DNA of 64,000 nucleotides, from assembly GCA_024362935.1 (NCBI GenBank), contig JANCRA010000001.1, positions 64,136,930 through 64,200,929 of the forward strand. Reading direction: 5' to 3'. Shown piece after piece: positions 10,723-43,157 of this stretch. The notes beneath the pieces were generated by a model, which saw nothing but the letters and a program-made list of their open reading frames with translations, had not been told where the DNA came from and searched no databases. Every line of letters begins with the position of its first letter. Position 1 is the stretch's first letter. The position numbers and the translations under genes were made by a program. The stretch is from Setophaga petechia. Lineage: Eukaryota > Chordata > Aves > Passeriformes > Parulidae.

Positions 10723-11081
10723 GTGAGGAGCGGCGTTCGGGGGCGGTCGGTCGGTCTGTCGGTCGGTCGGTCGGTCGGTCTGTCGGTCGGTCTGTCGGTC
10801 GGTAAGCTCCGACGGGCTGTGCTCCCTGGAGGAAAGGGTCCGCTTCAGGAGCGGGCCCCTGGGAGCAGCCTCGGCATTCCCACAACCCCACCTCCGAAGG
10901 AGCGCAAATCCCTCTCAGGAAACTGGAAACTGATTCCAAACCACCCCCAGCTTTGTTTGTTTGCGAGATTTATTTTCCGCTCTTTGTTCAGGAGGTGTAA
11001 CTGATGCTCCTTACATGTCAGTGTGTTCTGAAAGGCTGTGCAGCGCTGCGAACATAACCAGACCTTTCCTGTTCCCTGTAG
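10723..11081 (+). other. C4orf3: C4orf3 intron 1
   Basis: The donor AG|GTGAGG at 10723 lies 14 nt after the stop codon. The acceptor CCTGTAG ends at 11081. The intron holds a tetranucleotide repeat. Confidence 0.7.
10744..10803. repeat. (GGTC)n tetranucleotide microsatellite
   Basis: About 60 bp of GGTC units with occasional CTGT interruptions, starting 22 bp after the C4orf3 exon 1 donor. Length polymorphism between individuals is likely. Confidence 0.92.
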
Positions 11082-11402
11082 GGCCTTTGCCACCAAAGGA
11101 ATTCTAACCTATTTCGCACCTTATGAACGCCGGCGGTGGAACAGGAGGACCATTTGTGCGGGACAAGCAACCGGGAACACGGCTCCCCTTGAGTGTGGGT
11201 GGAGGAGGCACATTTCTGTACTGTACCGTGATGGATCTCTGTGTGTCACAAGTGTTACTGTTGGGTTTTGCCTGTGTCCTGCTCGTGTGTCCTGAACTGT
11301 GCCTTAGAGAGCCCGTACAACAGACTGACTGTGCTTTGTGCCTAAAGGTTTGTTGGGCAGACATGGAAGCGTGCACTGTGTGAATAAAATCCACTGAAAG
11401 GA
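11082..11402 (+). other. C4orf3: C4orf3 exon 2 (3' UTR)
   Basis: Non-coding terminal exon following the acceptor at 11080-11081. AATAAA at 11383 gives a cleavage site near 11.40 kb; a second AATAAA at 11423 could give a slightly longer form. Short open frames inside show no family resemblance. Confidence 0.65.
11383..11388 (+). terminator. C4orf3: C4orf3 poly(A) signal
   Basis: AATAAA in TGTGTGAATAAAATCC. A backup AATAAA lies 40 nt downstream at 11423. Confidence 0.7.
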
Positions 11403-11429
11403 CACCCTGCAGAGTGGCTGAGAATAAAA

Positions 11430-13965
11430 CCCAGCTCTTCTGTACACTGAAGTTGTAGCTCAGACCTGTTTGCTCAACAGATGAAGCTTGGCCAGCTGTT
11501 CTGCTTCCAAAAAGTTAATCCTGATGGGTTGATGCTGGTTGGTTTTCTATAATACATCTCTCTGTTTTTTCTTTATTTTCAGCAGTTACCGAGCCCTCTC
11601 AGGCTCGGTATTTATAGATATAAATATATACATATATAAACATGTCAGTATTTAACCCAGCAGCAGTGTCCTGTCCTCACTGTCTGATTAAGATAAATCA
11701 GGTTCTCCTTTCCTTGCTAAAAACTATGAAGGAGGAGCTTATAAAAGCAGCCTTGAGTCACTGGCAGATGACACATAAAGATCCCTCCTCCTCCCCACCC
11801 ATGGAGGGTACCAGTAGACAGAGGTAATTAAAAGGTTTCAACATCAATTTCCTCTGTCTGACTAGAGGGAGACTTTCAAACTTGTGTTAGAGGGAGGAGT
11901 CTTTTGCAGTCCTTGGAGAAAGAAACAGAAGCTGAGCACATGGAGTGAGCTTTTTGCCAGGGCACATTTGGGGGAAGACAGTTTTCAAGCTATGGATGAA
12001 GGGGATTCAGTTTTCCTTATCATTTTTCCCTTGGGAATACTAATTTCTAATTCTGAGAAGTACAATCCATGCTTGGTGGTTATTTTTTTCTCAGAAGTAC
12101 ATAAAACATATGTACTCCTACGTTTTCCAGGAGTACATAAACATAAAATAACTGCATTGCAGAGACTTGGAATGCTGTGTGGTTCAGTGTCTTCTCACGC
12201 AATAAATGAAAATGGGCCAGAATGAGATTAAATAGGATTTGGGATGCAAAACTAGACAGATGCTCTTTCTTTTATTTTTATTCAGTTGTGAAGACAGTTT
12301 TGCTGCTGGCAGTGGTTTGTTCCATGTGTCAGCCCTGTGCTGTAAGAACAGAGATGCTGTGCCCTGCTGGCATTTCTCATCATAGCTGCAGGTACCTGTG
12401 AGATCAGGGTGGTTTCAGAGATCTTGACTCAAGGTGCACAGGAGCCCTGAACTGTGACTGCATTCTCACAAACACCAGAATGGGAGTTGCAGTTTTTCCA
12501 ATCAGGCCATCAAAAAGACAAGCTCACTACATTCACTACCTTTTTTTACCCCCCTTCTGGCATAAGTCACAAGTGAAATCCCCAGGGAACAATCTATTGA
12601 AAAAAGACTGTAATGTTACTGCATTTCTTTTTTGATAAGGGAGACAGGTGAGATTTAAAGGCTATTAAAGCTTAGGAAGTTGAATTTCAAGCTATTTTCC
12701 ACTAATTTAGTTTTCTCCTTCAGCCAGATCCATTAAAGGTTTTGATTATCTCAGAAAACATAGGAGCTAACAAAGTGCAGGCTGGTGCTGCACTGGGCTC
12801 CAGCTGTTCCATAGGCACATGGAGCTCCTAAGTACAGAGATCCAGGTAAATTTTACTTATCCCTAGTAAAGATAGTAAGGTAGCCTATGTATCTGTCAAT
12901 CACTTGTCACCAAATCTGTGGGATTATGGTATAAAAATGGCTTTATGCATTTCATAGCTGTTTAAAAAGTTTAATCTATTTAACAGCTTTATGTACAAAT
13001 ACTTCAGAAGATGAATATTCCTGTTCAGAAAAGGTGACCAGACCACCATCTCCACAAAAACTTTCAACCATCAGTTAGCTGCATTATCTGTCATGTTAAA
13101 AATCTAGTTCTGGAAAGCCAACTTTTTTCATTTTTTTTTAACAAGAAACAAAACAGACAACAAAGATTTTAAATGTTTATCTTGATATTTTGAACAAGTA
13201 GAACTTTACAAGTAAATATTCCTAAAGACTGAAAAATATATTAATTACAAGACTCATTAATATCTTTACTGTTACAAAAATTGTCTAGGCTCTTATACAA
13301 ATCTATAGCTGGGAGGGGACATTTATAAAAAAATAAATAGGCACCCTAGGTAAGTTAAAACGAGTTATCACATATTAGTTAGCAAATATTACATACATAC
13401 ATACATGGAGTGCAGAGGCAAATATAAAAATGAAGGTGCCTTGATTAGCTGTCTGTTTAGTCATGAAATACCTGGTAAACATGGGTCACAGAGGAAGCTG
13501 TCTGGTAAGATTGCTCCAAGCTAAGCCAGGAAACTGAAGTACACCTAAGTTACTGCAGCTACTTTAGAGAGGAGTTCACCAGTTGTGCTTACTGGGAGCA
13601 GAGTTCATTGGTATCAGTAAGAGGCATTCATATTGCTCGTGGTACAGAAGTATCAACATTGCTATGCATGTTTAAAAATAAGTGTTCTAACATCATTCAC
13701 AGTTGTTGCTGTGCTATTCATACATAAAAATACTGTCATTTCAAATACAAGATTTTTTTTGTTTTTTGCAAAACATAATTTTACAAATTATACATTATTT
13801 ACAAATTCCAATAATCTTGGTTTTTACACAGGTATTAGAGGACAGTTGTACTTAACTGGCTATGTATATTATGTAACATGGCTAGGTGAACTAGAAAAGT
13901 TTAATTTACAGGTTCTGAAATCTCTCTTAAAAATATTACAATAGGAATCACCCAAGTTCTTACAT
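11430..13965. other. Interval between convergent C4orf3 and USP53
   Basis: No coding gene seen. Its left part is plain AT-rich DNA. The part above about 13.1 kb could be a distal extension of the USP53 3' UTR if a weak poly(A) signal is used, since its texture matches the UTR. Two minus-strand AATAAA motifs at 12271-12282 could mark an even more distal end. Confidence 0.4.
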
Positions 13966-15739
13966 TTTTAGTGTTCTTCTGTATTCAATTTATTTTCCTA
14001 AAAAAGGATCATTGTTTAATTTGCTGTTTACTAGCAGCCATACAGAAACATGCATAGTATTTTCACTATAAATTCTAGAATTCATTTTTTCCCCAAGTGC
14101 TACAACAAATTTTGATCAAGAAGGTAGAAAGGTTAATCTGAGATACCTGGCTTGTTGCATATATATAATGTTCCAGTTCTACTGTAAGGTACATGTTATT
14201 TAAAAGAAAAAAAAAATGACCTTGCCACAGAATAACCAAAAGTTTACCTTGGATAATTGTGCTAAACAATTGCCATGATTTGGTTGAAGTACTAAAACAC
14301 ATGTACATAAGGTTATGAACAAGAAAAAAAATCTTTTCTGATTTGTTATTATTTTCATAATAAAAGGCATTGATGTTTAGGTGTAATCAGCAGCACCCCA
14401 AGTTAACACTCCAATGTGAATAATGGAAAAAATTTACCTTTTTAGGTTGTGCCAGGCTTTGCTATGCTGCCTCAGCACTCAGTAGACAGTTCTGTGCACT
14501 GATTTAACTAACCAGATAAAAGCCAAATAAATCTTCCTCCTTGTTACTGAGATAAGTCAGGTTAAGAAAAGACAAGGTCAATTCCAGAGCTGCCAAAACT
14601 GGAGAATAGTGACAGAGCAGAGAAAGAGGAACCTCTTCTTTCCATGCCCCCTTAGCCACCAGTCTGGCTGCACATTCAGCCTGACCTGCTAATGCAGACC
14701 ATATCCATGTGTAGGACTGATCCAAATGGGAAAACATGTTAGTAAAAAAAAAAAAAAAAATTGAAAAAAAAGAAAAAGTCAAATGTGTGATCCCCATGAA
14801 CCTGGAAAAAAAAGGGGAGTTTAATAAATAGCAGCATTGACTTTGCATGCAATTGTAGACTAAGTCAGAACTGAACGTAAGTAGGAATGACTTCTAAAAT
14901 GTTACAAAATTAATCTTTGATAGTTGCATAACTCTGTATTTAAAATTAGCATCTTGTTCTGTTATACTGGTTTGTAACTTAGGAAGTTAAATTTAATAAG
15001 TATACAGCTTAAAGGAAAAAATCTGATAAACATGTTTAAAAATGTACACTAACAGAGCAGAGGTATTAATAGGAAAGCATTACTGCAGTTTACTTCAATT
15101 CCCTTTGAAAGTCGAATTTAACACTTGCAAACCAAAATGGTTTATAAAGAAGTATTATTATTAAGGCTTTTCAAATAAAAAATAAATCCTCTGGGTAAAC
15201 TTGCATTAAAGACACTTGAAGGTTTGTGAAAGCACAGACTCCGAGAGACATCGCTTGAAAAAACCATGTCACCTCCTGCTACCTCTGAGGATAAATACTG
15301 CTCTGTTATGACTGCATGCACTGCATTACTTGTGGTAGCATGCTTCTCCCTTTTGTTAGTCTAAGAACAGTGACCACAGCCTGAAGGAACACTTCTTACT
15401 GCAGCTAACCACATCTTCTTACAGAATTAGTGACATCCAGCAGATCCCGCTGCTGCAAGGTGTGCACACCCAAGAGACCACATGGATACAAACTGAAGAA
15501 GACAAGCTGAGTAACAGAGGTAAGCATTAAGGCAACTAGAGTAACAAATCCAAGAACCACAAGTTTAGCACCTCTTCTCTTTGCTTCTATTTGCATATTT
15601 GTTTGAACAGTCACAACTCCTAAGCAAGTACAGCCAGCTGGGTACCTGGTTATCACACACACACAGATTTGAGGTTGTGCCCCTTTACAGACATCATGAA
15701 ATGCTGAAGTCAGATCCAGGTGTGGGCTTCTTGAAGAAC
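13966..15739 (-). other. USP53: USP53 3' UTR (approximate extent)
   Basis: AU-rich sequence following the USP53 stop codon on the minus strand. The first canonical minus-strand AATAAA is at 13989-13994, giving a 3' UTR of roughly 1.75 kb. The true end is uncertain. Confidence 0.45.
13989..13994 (-). terminator. USP53: Candidate USP53 poly(A) signal
   Basis: TTTATT on the plus strand reads AATAAA on the minus strand. It is the nearest canonical signal after the USP53 stop codon. Usage is inferred. Confidence 0.4.
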
Positions 15740-34856
<19,117 letters not shown>

Positions 34857-36920
34857 CTGAAATAAGAAAAAAACCAGAAATTACTGAAAAAAAAGAAAAA
34901 TCCAAAATGTTAAAGAGCTTCTAAATTAAAAAAAGATCACGGCTACAGCAACCTCCAAATCTAATGGCAAGATGAAATAGCCTGGAAAGAGGAGAAGAAA
35001 ACATCCCCACCTAATAATTGTTTTTAAGCCATAAAAGTTATTTTATCTATTATAATCTATTATCTTCTAATTTCTTACACATCTCCAAAGATCAAAATCA
35101 AATTGCTGTAAAGATTCTCCTAATAACCAGCAACAGCTTATAAAAAGACCATATAATACATGAGTTATTCAATCTTTGAAACTCCAAGTCTAACAAAAAC
35201 ATAACCAAGAAGTAAATCATTTTATTCACCACTCAAAAAGCTAAGCTGGTTTTTATTTCAATTTTATGGTTGGATTGTCAGCTAGTACTCAGCTTTCAGA
35301 AGTTTCTTCTGCCTACTAAACACTACATAAATGTGTCATTAACCTGGCTGCATTCTCAAAGCAACCAGAAAAACAGTGCTAACAGCAAGGCAAGAACATT
35401 CTGGTCACTGCCCCAATTCCAAGATTTTCCAATTCCAACAATAAGGGTTGTTTCTCCAGCTCTTGAAGGAGATGTTGAAGGTTAAATGAGTCCATTTCCA
35501 GAACATCCCCACAACCACTTGTAAAGCCCAAGCCGTGATCCTCTCACAACAATGGATTATTCTGTCTGTTTGGCATTACTACATCACCCACACAAACATT
35601 TGGAGGAACAGAACAGAATAAATTTAAATAAACCAACACAATTGGAGTTGCATGTGTGGGAAAGAAAGAAGAAGAAAAAAAAAGGGTAAAATTTGGGCCT
35701 CACATTTCAACAGAGATATTCACCTTAGATTTCACAAGCATATGAGATACTAAAGACACATCAGTATGCTTCAAAACCTGCAGCTTCTCACTACAGTTTT
35801 TTCCACTGTGTAAGCTTAGCAAGATTAATGAGGAATACTAAAAAACAAAAATTAATTGTGTAGTTGGAATACTGTATAAACTGGAAGAGAACTTAGCTCA
35901 GAACAAGAAACACCACATTCACAAAAAAACGCTCTACAGCTCTCTAATACTGTGCAGCTGGGATATGTGGCTTTCAAAAATACCCACAGGAAGTCTTGCA
36001 CCCCTAAAACCATTCCCCTTTATTTAAGGCAAACATTGGTACTTGCTTGTGCTTTAAAAGAAAATCAATAACTGGAACCTAACCAAAAGTCTCTTTTGCC
36101 CCATGAATAATCAGATGAGTTCTGTTTGTTTACTGATGTTACTGGATCTCACCCGTAAGTAATTTGATTTAATAATACTGGAGATAGGAAGTGTGATTTG
36201 TGGCAGCGCTGAGCAAGGAATCTGAAATGTAGCTGGAAACTGACCTTGACAGAACATCATGTAACAATTTTGTTTTCTTTATGTTCACTTCAGTTAACCC
36301 AGAAAGAGAACAGGAAAAGAAAATGTAGCTGGAAATGTCTACCAGCTTCAGATCTTATTAGAAATATACAATCTGTTTTGGAAACGAGCTCATCCAGAAC
36401 AATTTAGGATAATGACAAAGAGCATTCATTTACTAAGAACTTACAGGAAGTAATTTTCTCTTGCATTTCAAGGATGCCCTACAACCAACACCCCATGCAC
36501 CAAGCATTTAGCTGTTGAACTGGCTGTCAGGAAAAGCTATAAAGATTCAGTGCAAGAATTTAATGAAAAAGTGTTTCTGGATTAGCTCTGTGTTACTGTC
36601 CCATTGCATTAAAATGGTTCCTGCTGAATTTCACATGCACAAAGCTGTGAATACAAATAATTCCCTCTATCACACAATCTTACTCTAATCAATAGCAGAA
36701 CACATTAATTGCAGCTTTCATATGTAGAAGTTCCACTGCATCAAATACTAAGGTTCATGGCTTCTCATTCATGAGTAAGAGAGGCACTGTAGATGAGCCT
36801 TCAAAGAGTGCCATGAGCAATGGGATTAATTTGTCATCACAGCCTCTCCATAAGGTGAGAAAGCTATAGTAGCATCTTGGTTTGAAATTTATATTGGACA
36901 AATATCTCAGTTTTGATTTG

Positions 36921-36992
36921 AAAAAATAAAAAAAAAACAAAAACAAAACAAAAAACCAAAACACAAAAAAACAACCAAAAAAACAACCCACC
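36921..36992. repeat. A-rich low-complexity tract
   Basis: About 70 bp of A with scattered C (AAAAC units), in USP53 intron 1. No repeat body is recognised next to it. Confidence 0.75.
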
Positions 36993-37326
36993 CCAACAAG
37001 AATATGATTGCTGTGCTGACAAGCCTGTCCCCATCACAGATGGCTCTGTAAACCAGAGAAGTGATGCTGCTGATCAGTTTAGGTTGCTTCACCTCCCATG
37101 AGTTTGGGTTAACTTTCAGGTGACTGGGACTTGGACCAGACTCCCATAACCTAAATTCAATAGTCAATAGCACTATAATTAGGACCTGAAGACTTATTCC
37201 TTGTCTGTGGTAAGCCAGTGCTGCTAAGGGCACTGTAGCACTCATTAACCACTGGGGTTTACCAGATCTTTTAAAGTTCTTGTCTTGCCAAAGGTGTGAG
37301 TGCCAGAGTCGAGACCATCAGTCAGC

Positions 37327-37475
37327 TGTGGCTGCCCCATCCCCGGCAGTGCTCAAGGGCAAGTTGGATGGTGCTCTGAACAACCTGGTCTGGTGGAAAG
37401 TGCCCATGCCCATGGCAGAGGGTTTGGAACACAATGATCTTTAGGGTCCCTTCTAACCCAAACATTCTGTGATTG
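37327..37475 (+). mobile_element. CR1 LINE 3' fragment
   Basis: About 150 bp in sense orientation on the plus strand: GCTGCCCCATCCC, GTTGGATGGTGCTCTGA, CAACCTGGTCTGGTGG, ATGATCTTTAGGGTCCCTTC, and ending ATTCTGTGATTG, the typical CR1 3' terminus. It lies in USP53 intron 1, antisense to the gene. Confidence 0.9.
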
Positions 37476-40400
37476 AACCATACTGAGTCTACAGTAAGTG
37501 CAGCATTTCAGGAAAAGAGTTATTTCACACAGTGTTACTGACATGCTGCAGAAGATTTTTAGCAGCTAAGAATTAAAGGAATACTTTTAGCCTTCGGACT
37601 ACAGGAATTGATTGTGGACAACTGTTCTCAACCAAAGACACTAAACAAGGGCTATAAGCTCTCAAACCAGTGTCTATTTACCAGCCTAACTCCTTCCACC
37701 TTTCCCAATTTCAGTCGCTGTTATTCAGCCACAGGTGATTTCATCAAGCACCTTGCTAGCCTTAGCCTTACAGGACAAAACACATGCCTGTCAAAAGTTT
37801 TGGCATTTGCCTTTACAGCTTCCAGAACAACAAATCCACTTGTCAGCAGAACTGCACGTTATCACCTGCTTGGTTGGTACACCCCAGCACGTAGCTGTGC
37901 CTGGCACAGACTCTTTAGTTTAAGAAGCAGTGTCACTAAAGAAGCTTAGAAATCAGTGCAGCTGATATTTTGCCTAAACAATCACTTTCTACAAGCACAT
38001 TTGGGTTTAAGCAGCCCTGATATCCATCAAGATAAAACTGATGGGATAAACAGTTGGCTCTGTGAACACTGGAACTACCAGTGCCTGGGCTCTTGATAAT
38101 TTTCTGCCTCATGGCTGAGTTCTTGCAGTTTTCTCCCTAGCTGGGGCATAAGCCAACTCTGCTCCTCACATCATCTTACAAGGTCTCCCTCTTCCAGCCA
38201 GCTGCCTCTTTTCATGCACTTTCTAAGTACATAATCATCTTTGAGGCTTCTATCCCTTCAGTCAAATTGAGTGGAAACCTGCCAACAAGTTCAAAAGTTG
38301 TTGACTGCTTCTATCCCTGAAATTTGGCTAAAGAACAGTTATTTACATCTTCTCAGCTCCACTTTGGAACTATTTTCAGTGTGTTGCACAAATTACTAAT
38401 GGCAAAACTTTCTCATGCCCAGTGCTGGGGTTGTTTTTAAGCCACACAGCATTTTGCTTCTGCTTGCAGTTCATGTCTCTGTGCTGAGCCTGGCAACCCC
38501 ACCCAACACACTGACAACTCTGGGCAATCAACTCCTAAACTGATGTCACTTAGGAATTTAGACACAAGACAACAAAAATTGTGAAGGAAGAGTGATGAAA
38601 TATATTATGAGGGGATAAAGCTATGATAGGAAACCACTAACATTCTCTGCAATGAGCCAATATTATTAGGACTGGGGTTACTCTCTCCTCCTTAACAGAA
38701 TGAAATTCATCAAAATTTCAACCACTTGCCACTGCAAGAATTTGAGTGCTTTCCTCAGTTCAAAAGGTTGTAATTTAAAATTGACAAACTTTGTTAACTG
38801 AACAAAAATCTGATTTGTATTGTCACAGTGCTGGAGGTTGTAATGATTTTTCCCTACACTTGAAGAAAGAAAGAAACCGTGAAGCTGCTTTAAAAATGCA
38901 GAAAAAGACCAAAAATTGAAAGAAATAATCTCTTACACCCACCTCAATGAGGCTGAATCACAATTTTTTGTCCCCTGTACAGATCCTGTCCCCTTCTACC
39001 TTTAGCCCCCATGTTAAATATATTTGTCAACAAATCTCATGCACCATAAGATTCATGTAAACGTTTTTAGTAGCCACCAGCCTTCGTCCTTGGAAGTTGT
39101 CACAGAAATACATTTACAGGAATGTAAATTCTCACTATTTTAAACACCAGAGAGGGAGAAAAACTTCATTAACAGCACGCACTTGCAACACACATGAGAA
39201 GAAACAAGAACAACGCTACAAGCAAAGGCCAATACCAGTATTTTACCACTGGCTGGTACTGGTCTGACACATTCTTTCTCAACAAGAAAGACACATTCTG
39301 ATTCAACAAGCCCCCAAGACACCAAAGGAGCATTTGATGGTATCTCCTCTAGAAATTCTTCCAAACAATCCCTGTAGATTTCCAACCCAGTCTTTTTCTT
39401 TTTTCAGGATCTCTATTGTCTCTTCTGGAGCCCTTGCCTATTTAGCTGTCCCTCCTATGCCAAAGCACTGCTCCTGCACGTCACACGTCTCTGTTCCCGT
39501 CCAGGATGGGGAACCAGGAGTGCAGATGCTATCCCAGACAGCTTTTGTATAAGTGCACAATTTTTGCTTTAAGTTGTTCCAATAAAAACTTTCCTGTTTG
39601 CATCAAAACCAAAACAACAGGTTCACAGCTCAGCCTCCCTCATCTGTCACAAGGAGAAACCGACTTTAGAAATAGCTGCAATGGGAACTCTGAGTAAAGA
39701 TCCTGGAGAACACAAATTCCCAGCCCATGACAGGGGCCAGCATTTACAGTGAATCATCACACAGACACCACGGAGAAGATTTTTGTTTCTCTGCCTTCCT
39801 ACTGCTTTACATGTGATTATTCAAAGGCTACAATGTACCCTTTCCTGAGCCTCAGAAAGATAGAATGTATCTTTACAGTGATACTCACACTTGCCTTTTT
39901 GTCTCAGACTAATTGCTTTTCAGTTGTTTGATCTGCGCAGATCTTTGATCATCAACAGAAGTGCAAAATACCAAGTTCTGCTCTGCCTCAAAAAAGCCTT
40001 ATGATTTATTAAGTCACCAGAGAAAAAATGCAAAACTGAGTTGCAAGGAATGGTAATGTCAGCATCATCTTTAAACCCACAAGTATTTTATAGGTTTGTC
40101 AAAAAAAGATTTTGAATGTCTGAATCACTACACCTCATATATTTCTTCATTAACATATCCTGTAGAAACCTTCCTACAAACGCTTCACTCAGTCTGCACA
40201 TCTAAAATCCTGACCCAGCCTCAACCTAACATCATTTAACCTGGCCCCAACAAACCCCTACTTGATTCTGCTCCAACCATGAAGCTTGTGAAGAACTCTG
40301 TGAATGGGTTTTGCTCCCACCACTACATCCCTCAGCGACTAAACTGTTTTACTCTATCAAGAGGCAAGGAAAAAGCAACGACAGTGCCAATACCCTGACA

Positions 40401-41630
40401 CCTTCTGGGTCACACATTCAAATAATTTGTCAGTGGCACATCATGCATACTATATGGCCAAAAAAGATTCTGCACTATCAAGGCTTGATACGTAAGTCAA
40501 GTGCATATTTTTCCTGTTTTTAATGTCAACATCTCACTGGTCAAGAATAATAACTTTTTATACAAGTAATTTGATACTTCAAAAAAATAACCAGTAAGTA
40601 CTTCGTGCTTTGCAACAATTTGTTAGGGGGAGAAAGGATTATTTACACTTTGACAAGGCTAATTTACAGTCAGATTATAACATGAGGTCTCACTATTCTG
40701 ACACCAAAAAACAACCTTTCATTCTATAAGAGTAGGTAATCATAAAATGAGTCAAGAGATTTTCCATTGCCTTGGGGTGGAAGGGCATCATGAATCAGGC
40801 ACAATGCTGTTTGCACGATTAAGTTGTTGCTCTTAAAATAATCCTAGTAGCTTCAAAATTAAGAAAGCTTAAGTGTTTCAGTGTCTGGTGGTATTGGTAG
40901 GGGGTTGCATGAGCAAAATAAAGCGCTAAGCAGAGATATGTAAAACTCACACTTATTCTGGGAAGGGAAAAATGTAGGTTTAAAGAACAAGTCATGGCTC
41001 CTCTGAAAAGCTGATTTTAAAATATTTGCATTGAAAATCAAAGTAAGGAATATAGGTAAACTTAGACCTGATGCTAAGCATGTAATTTGCATATATTCGC
41101 ATACATCTACCCACATGCCTCCGAAACTCCATCTGTACGAGAACACACAGCAAACAACTCCTGCCACCAAAACGCTGCAAACCGATTAAATTTCAAACAG
41201 CTCCAGCACTACCTGTACTGGCATTTCCTGTTCCAGGCAGACAGCCTCTGGAAGCAGTGCTGGAGAGCTCGCTGCTGGGCATGTGACGGCCGCGTTGAAC
41301 ATTAACCGCGCTCCGCCGCTCGGCTCGGGGGTCCCGCTCCAGCCCCGCGGCCCCGGCTCCGCTTACACAACGGCGGGGGCAGCGCCGGCCGCGGCCCCGG
41401 AGCTGCCGCTGACCCCCACCCACGCAGCCCCGGCAGGGATTTAACCCCAGCCGGGAGGAGGAGGCTGTCCCGTCTCCCGGCACTCCGTCCGCACCTCGGC
41501 ACCGCAGCCGCCTCCCCCCCCGGGACCGCGGCCACAACCGCGCCGGCTCCCCGACCCAAGCCGACCCCTGCCCACTGCAGTTTACCCCCTGTCCCACGCC
41601 CGCCTCAGTCCCCGTGGACCCCCGGCTCAC

Positions 41631-41790
41631 CGGCGGCTCCTCACGCAGCTCCTCTCCCGCCCCCTCCCGGCGGCGACTCCGGGCGCGGCCCCGCCCTCGC
41701 GGCAACTTTTACTTCCCCCGCTTCCCGCTCCTCCTTCGCGCTCCCCTCCCCAGCCCGGCACCGCCGCGCCTGCGCACTGTGGCGGCAGCC
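41631..41790 (-). other. USP53: USP53 non-coding exon 1 (proposed)
   Basis: On the minus strand the GC-rich sequence ends at CGCCG|GTGAGC, a good donor with exon end at 41631. The 5' edge near 41790 is a guess from the NRF1-like and CCAAT positions. Intron 1 would then run from 41630 down to 34857. Confidence 0.45.
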
Positions 41791-41849
41791 AGGACGCTCT
41801 CCCGGAGCGGTGTCCCGGATATTCCCGAGCCGGGGCAGGGAGGGAAGGA

Positions 41850-42019
41850 GCGGGGAGAGGCGATTGGAGGCCTTGGCCGCGCCCTCCGCCGGCGCGCGTG
41901 CGCGTTGCGCGCGCGGGAAGGTGCGCGAGGCTGGGGGGCGCCTGAGGGGCGGCGATGGGGCGGGAGCGGGGCTCGGGTCTCCGCGTCCTGCCGAAGGTGC
42001 GGGGGGGATACGCGGCCAG
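41850..42019 (+). other. Possible first exon of a divergent transcript
   Basis: The plus-strand side of the CpG island ends in a near-perfect donor, CCAG|GTAAGG, at 42020. An ATG at 41955 (GGCGATGGGG) opens a GC-rich frame that reaches this donor after about 21 codons. This could be a divergent long non-coding RNA or the 5' end of a small unannotated gene. No downstream acceptor exon was identified, and the left edge is approximate. Confidence 0.25.
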
Positions 42020-43118
42020 GTAAGGGGCTGTCGCAACCCCGCTGCTGCCTCCCCGCCTGGTCTCGGTTCGAGGGCACAGGCGCCCTTGGTATAAAGGGCG
42101 CAGCAGGTGCCCCTCAGGTGTCCCTCAGGTACTCGAGTTTGGAGTCAACAACCCGTTAAAATGAGCGCGGCGGCGCTTGTTTTTTCCAGCAATTGTTTTC
42201 CAGTTCTCATGCCAGGATATCTGGCCGTGCACGTTGGCTTTCCTTGAGATGCCCATGGAATAGCACTGGCATGGAGTGGCTTGTGAGCCAAAGCCCACAC
42301 AAGTGTACGTCCACCTCAGAGCTGCCTTTGGCTTCCATGCGGCCGACAAAGGTCCTATGTGATTATTAATTTATCTATCACCTGCCCCGGAGTCATAGCC
42401 CCAAAGTTGTGTTCCCTCTGATTTTTATCTGATCTATTATGTTAGCCAGGGAGTGGTGTTTCCTTTTGTTATTTGAGATAGGAATTCCGTATCCACAAAT
42501 GCTCCTATTTCTAGTTGCTCAAGTACCTTTTATATTCCACTATTATCAATTTTTTTTCCTGGATAAACCTGTAGATTTCACTAACACAGCTCATTTCTAG
42601 GTTAGCACTGGTATTTTAGGTGCTATCACACCCAACATCAGTCTTTGGCACACGCTGATGGATACAACTTGTATTTTTTGTCTTCCAATTGCCTTTCTGA
42701 TAGTCTTCTAGGAATGGAAAAGTGCTTTTGTGCCTTAGAGCATATTCAGTTTTCCAACAGTATCTTCTGCAATAGTAAATAAAATAATTTCCCTCTGGAG
42801 TTCCCTTTCTGTGTCTACTTCAGGTCATCCAGATTGCAAAATGACTGTGTGGAATACAAGGCACTGCATCAAATAAACTCAGCTGCCTTAAATATGACAT
42901 TTTGTTGTTCTTGTATCCTTTTTTTTTTTTTAATAGATTGATTTTCCTCAGATTACTTTTTGCTACTGTTTCTTCCATTATACTGCCAGTGTAAAAACCC
43001 CACTAGCAAAGCGATTTTAGCAAATTCACTCTCCAATGTTTCCCAACAGCTTTTTGATTTGGTGATTCTTTGGCAAGATTTTCATTAAGTTTGCCAGACT
43101 TTTGTCTTTACATACATA

Positions 43119-43157
43119 TAGAGATAGCTAGATAGATAGATCAACAGATAGATAGCC
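43119..43157. repeat. (GATA)n microsatellite
   Basis: About 39 bp of imperfect GATA units (AGATAGATAGATC, CAGATAGATAGCC). Confidence 0.85.

Larger units (their letters stand above)
41285..42115. promoter_or_regulatory. USP53: CpG-island promoter of USP53
   Basis: About 830 bp of CpG-dense DNA in an AT-rich surround. On the minus strand a CCAAT box (41863-41867) and an NRF1-like GCGCCTGCGCA (about 41767-41777) lie in the right place for initiation near 41.7-41.8 kb. No TATA box is present. A strong plus-strand donor at 42020 suggests it also fires in the other direction. Confidence 0.75.

Noticed and set aside
41193..42159. Open frames of 85-181 codons on both strands
   Set aside because: CpG-island sequence lacks stop codons; all phases are open and the composition is Arg/Ala/Gly/Pro-rich. 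The plus donor at 42020 is kept only as a possible divergent exon.
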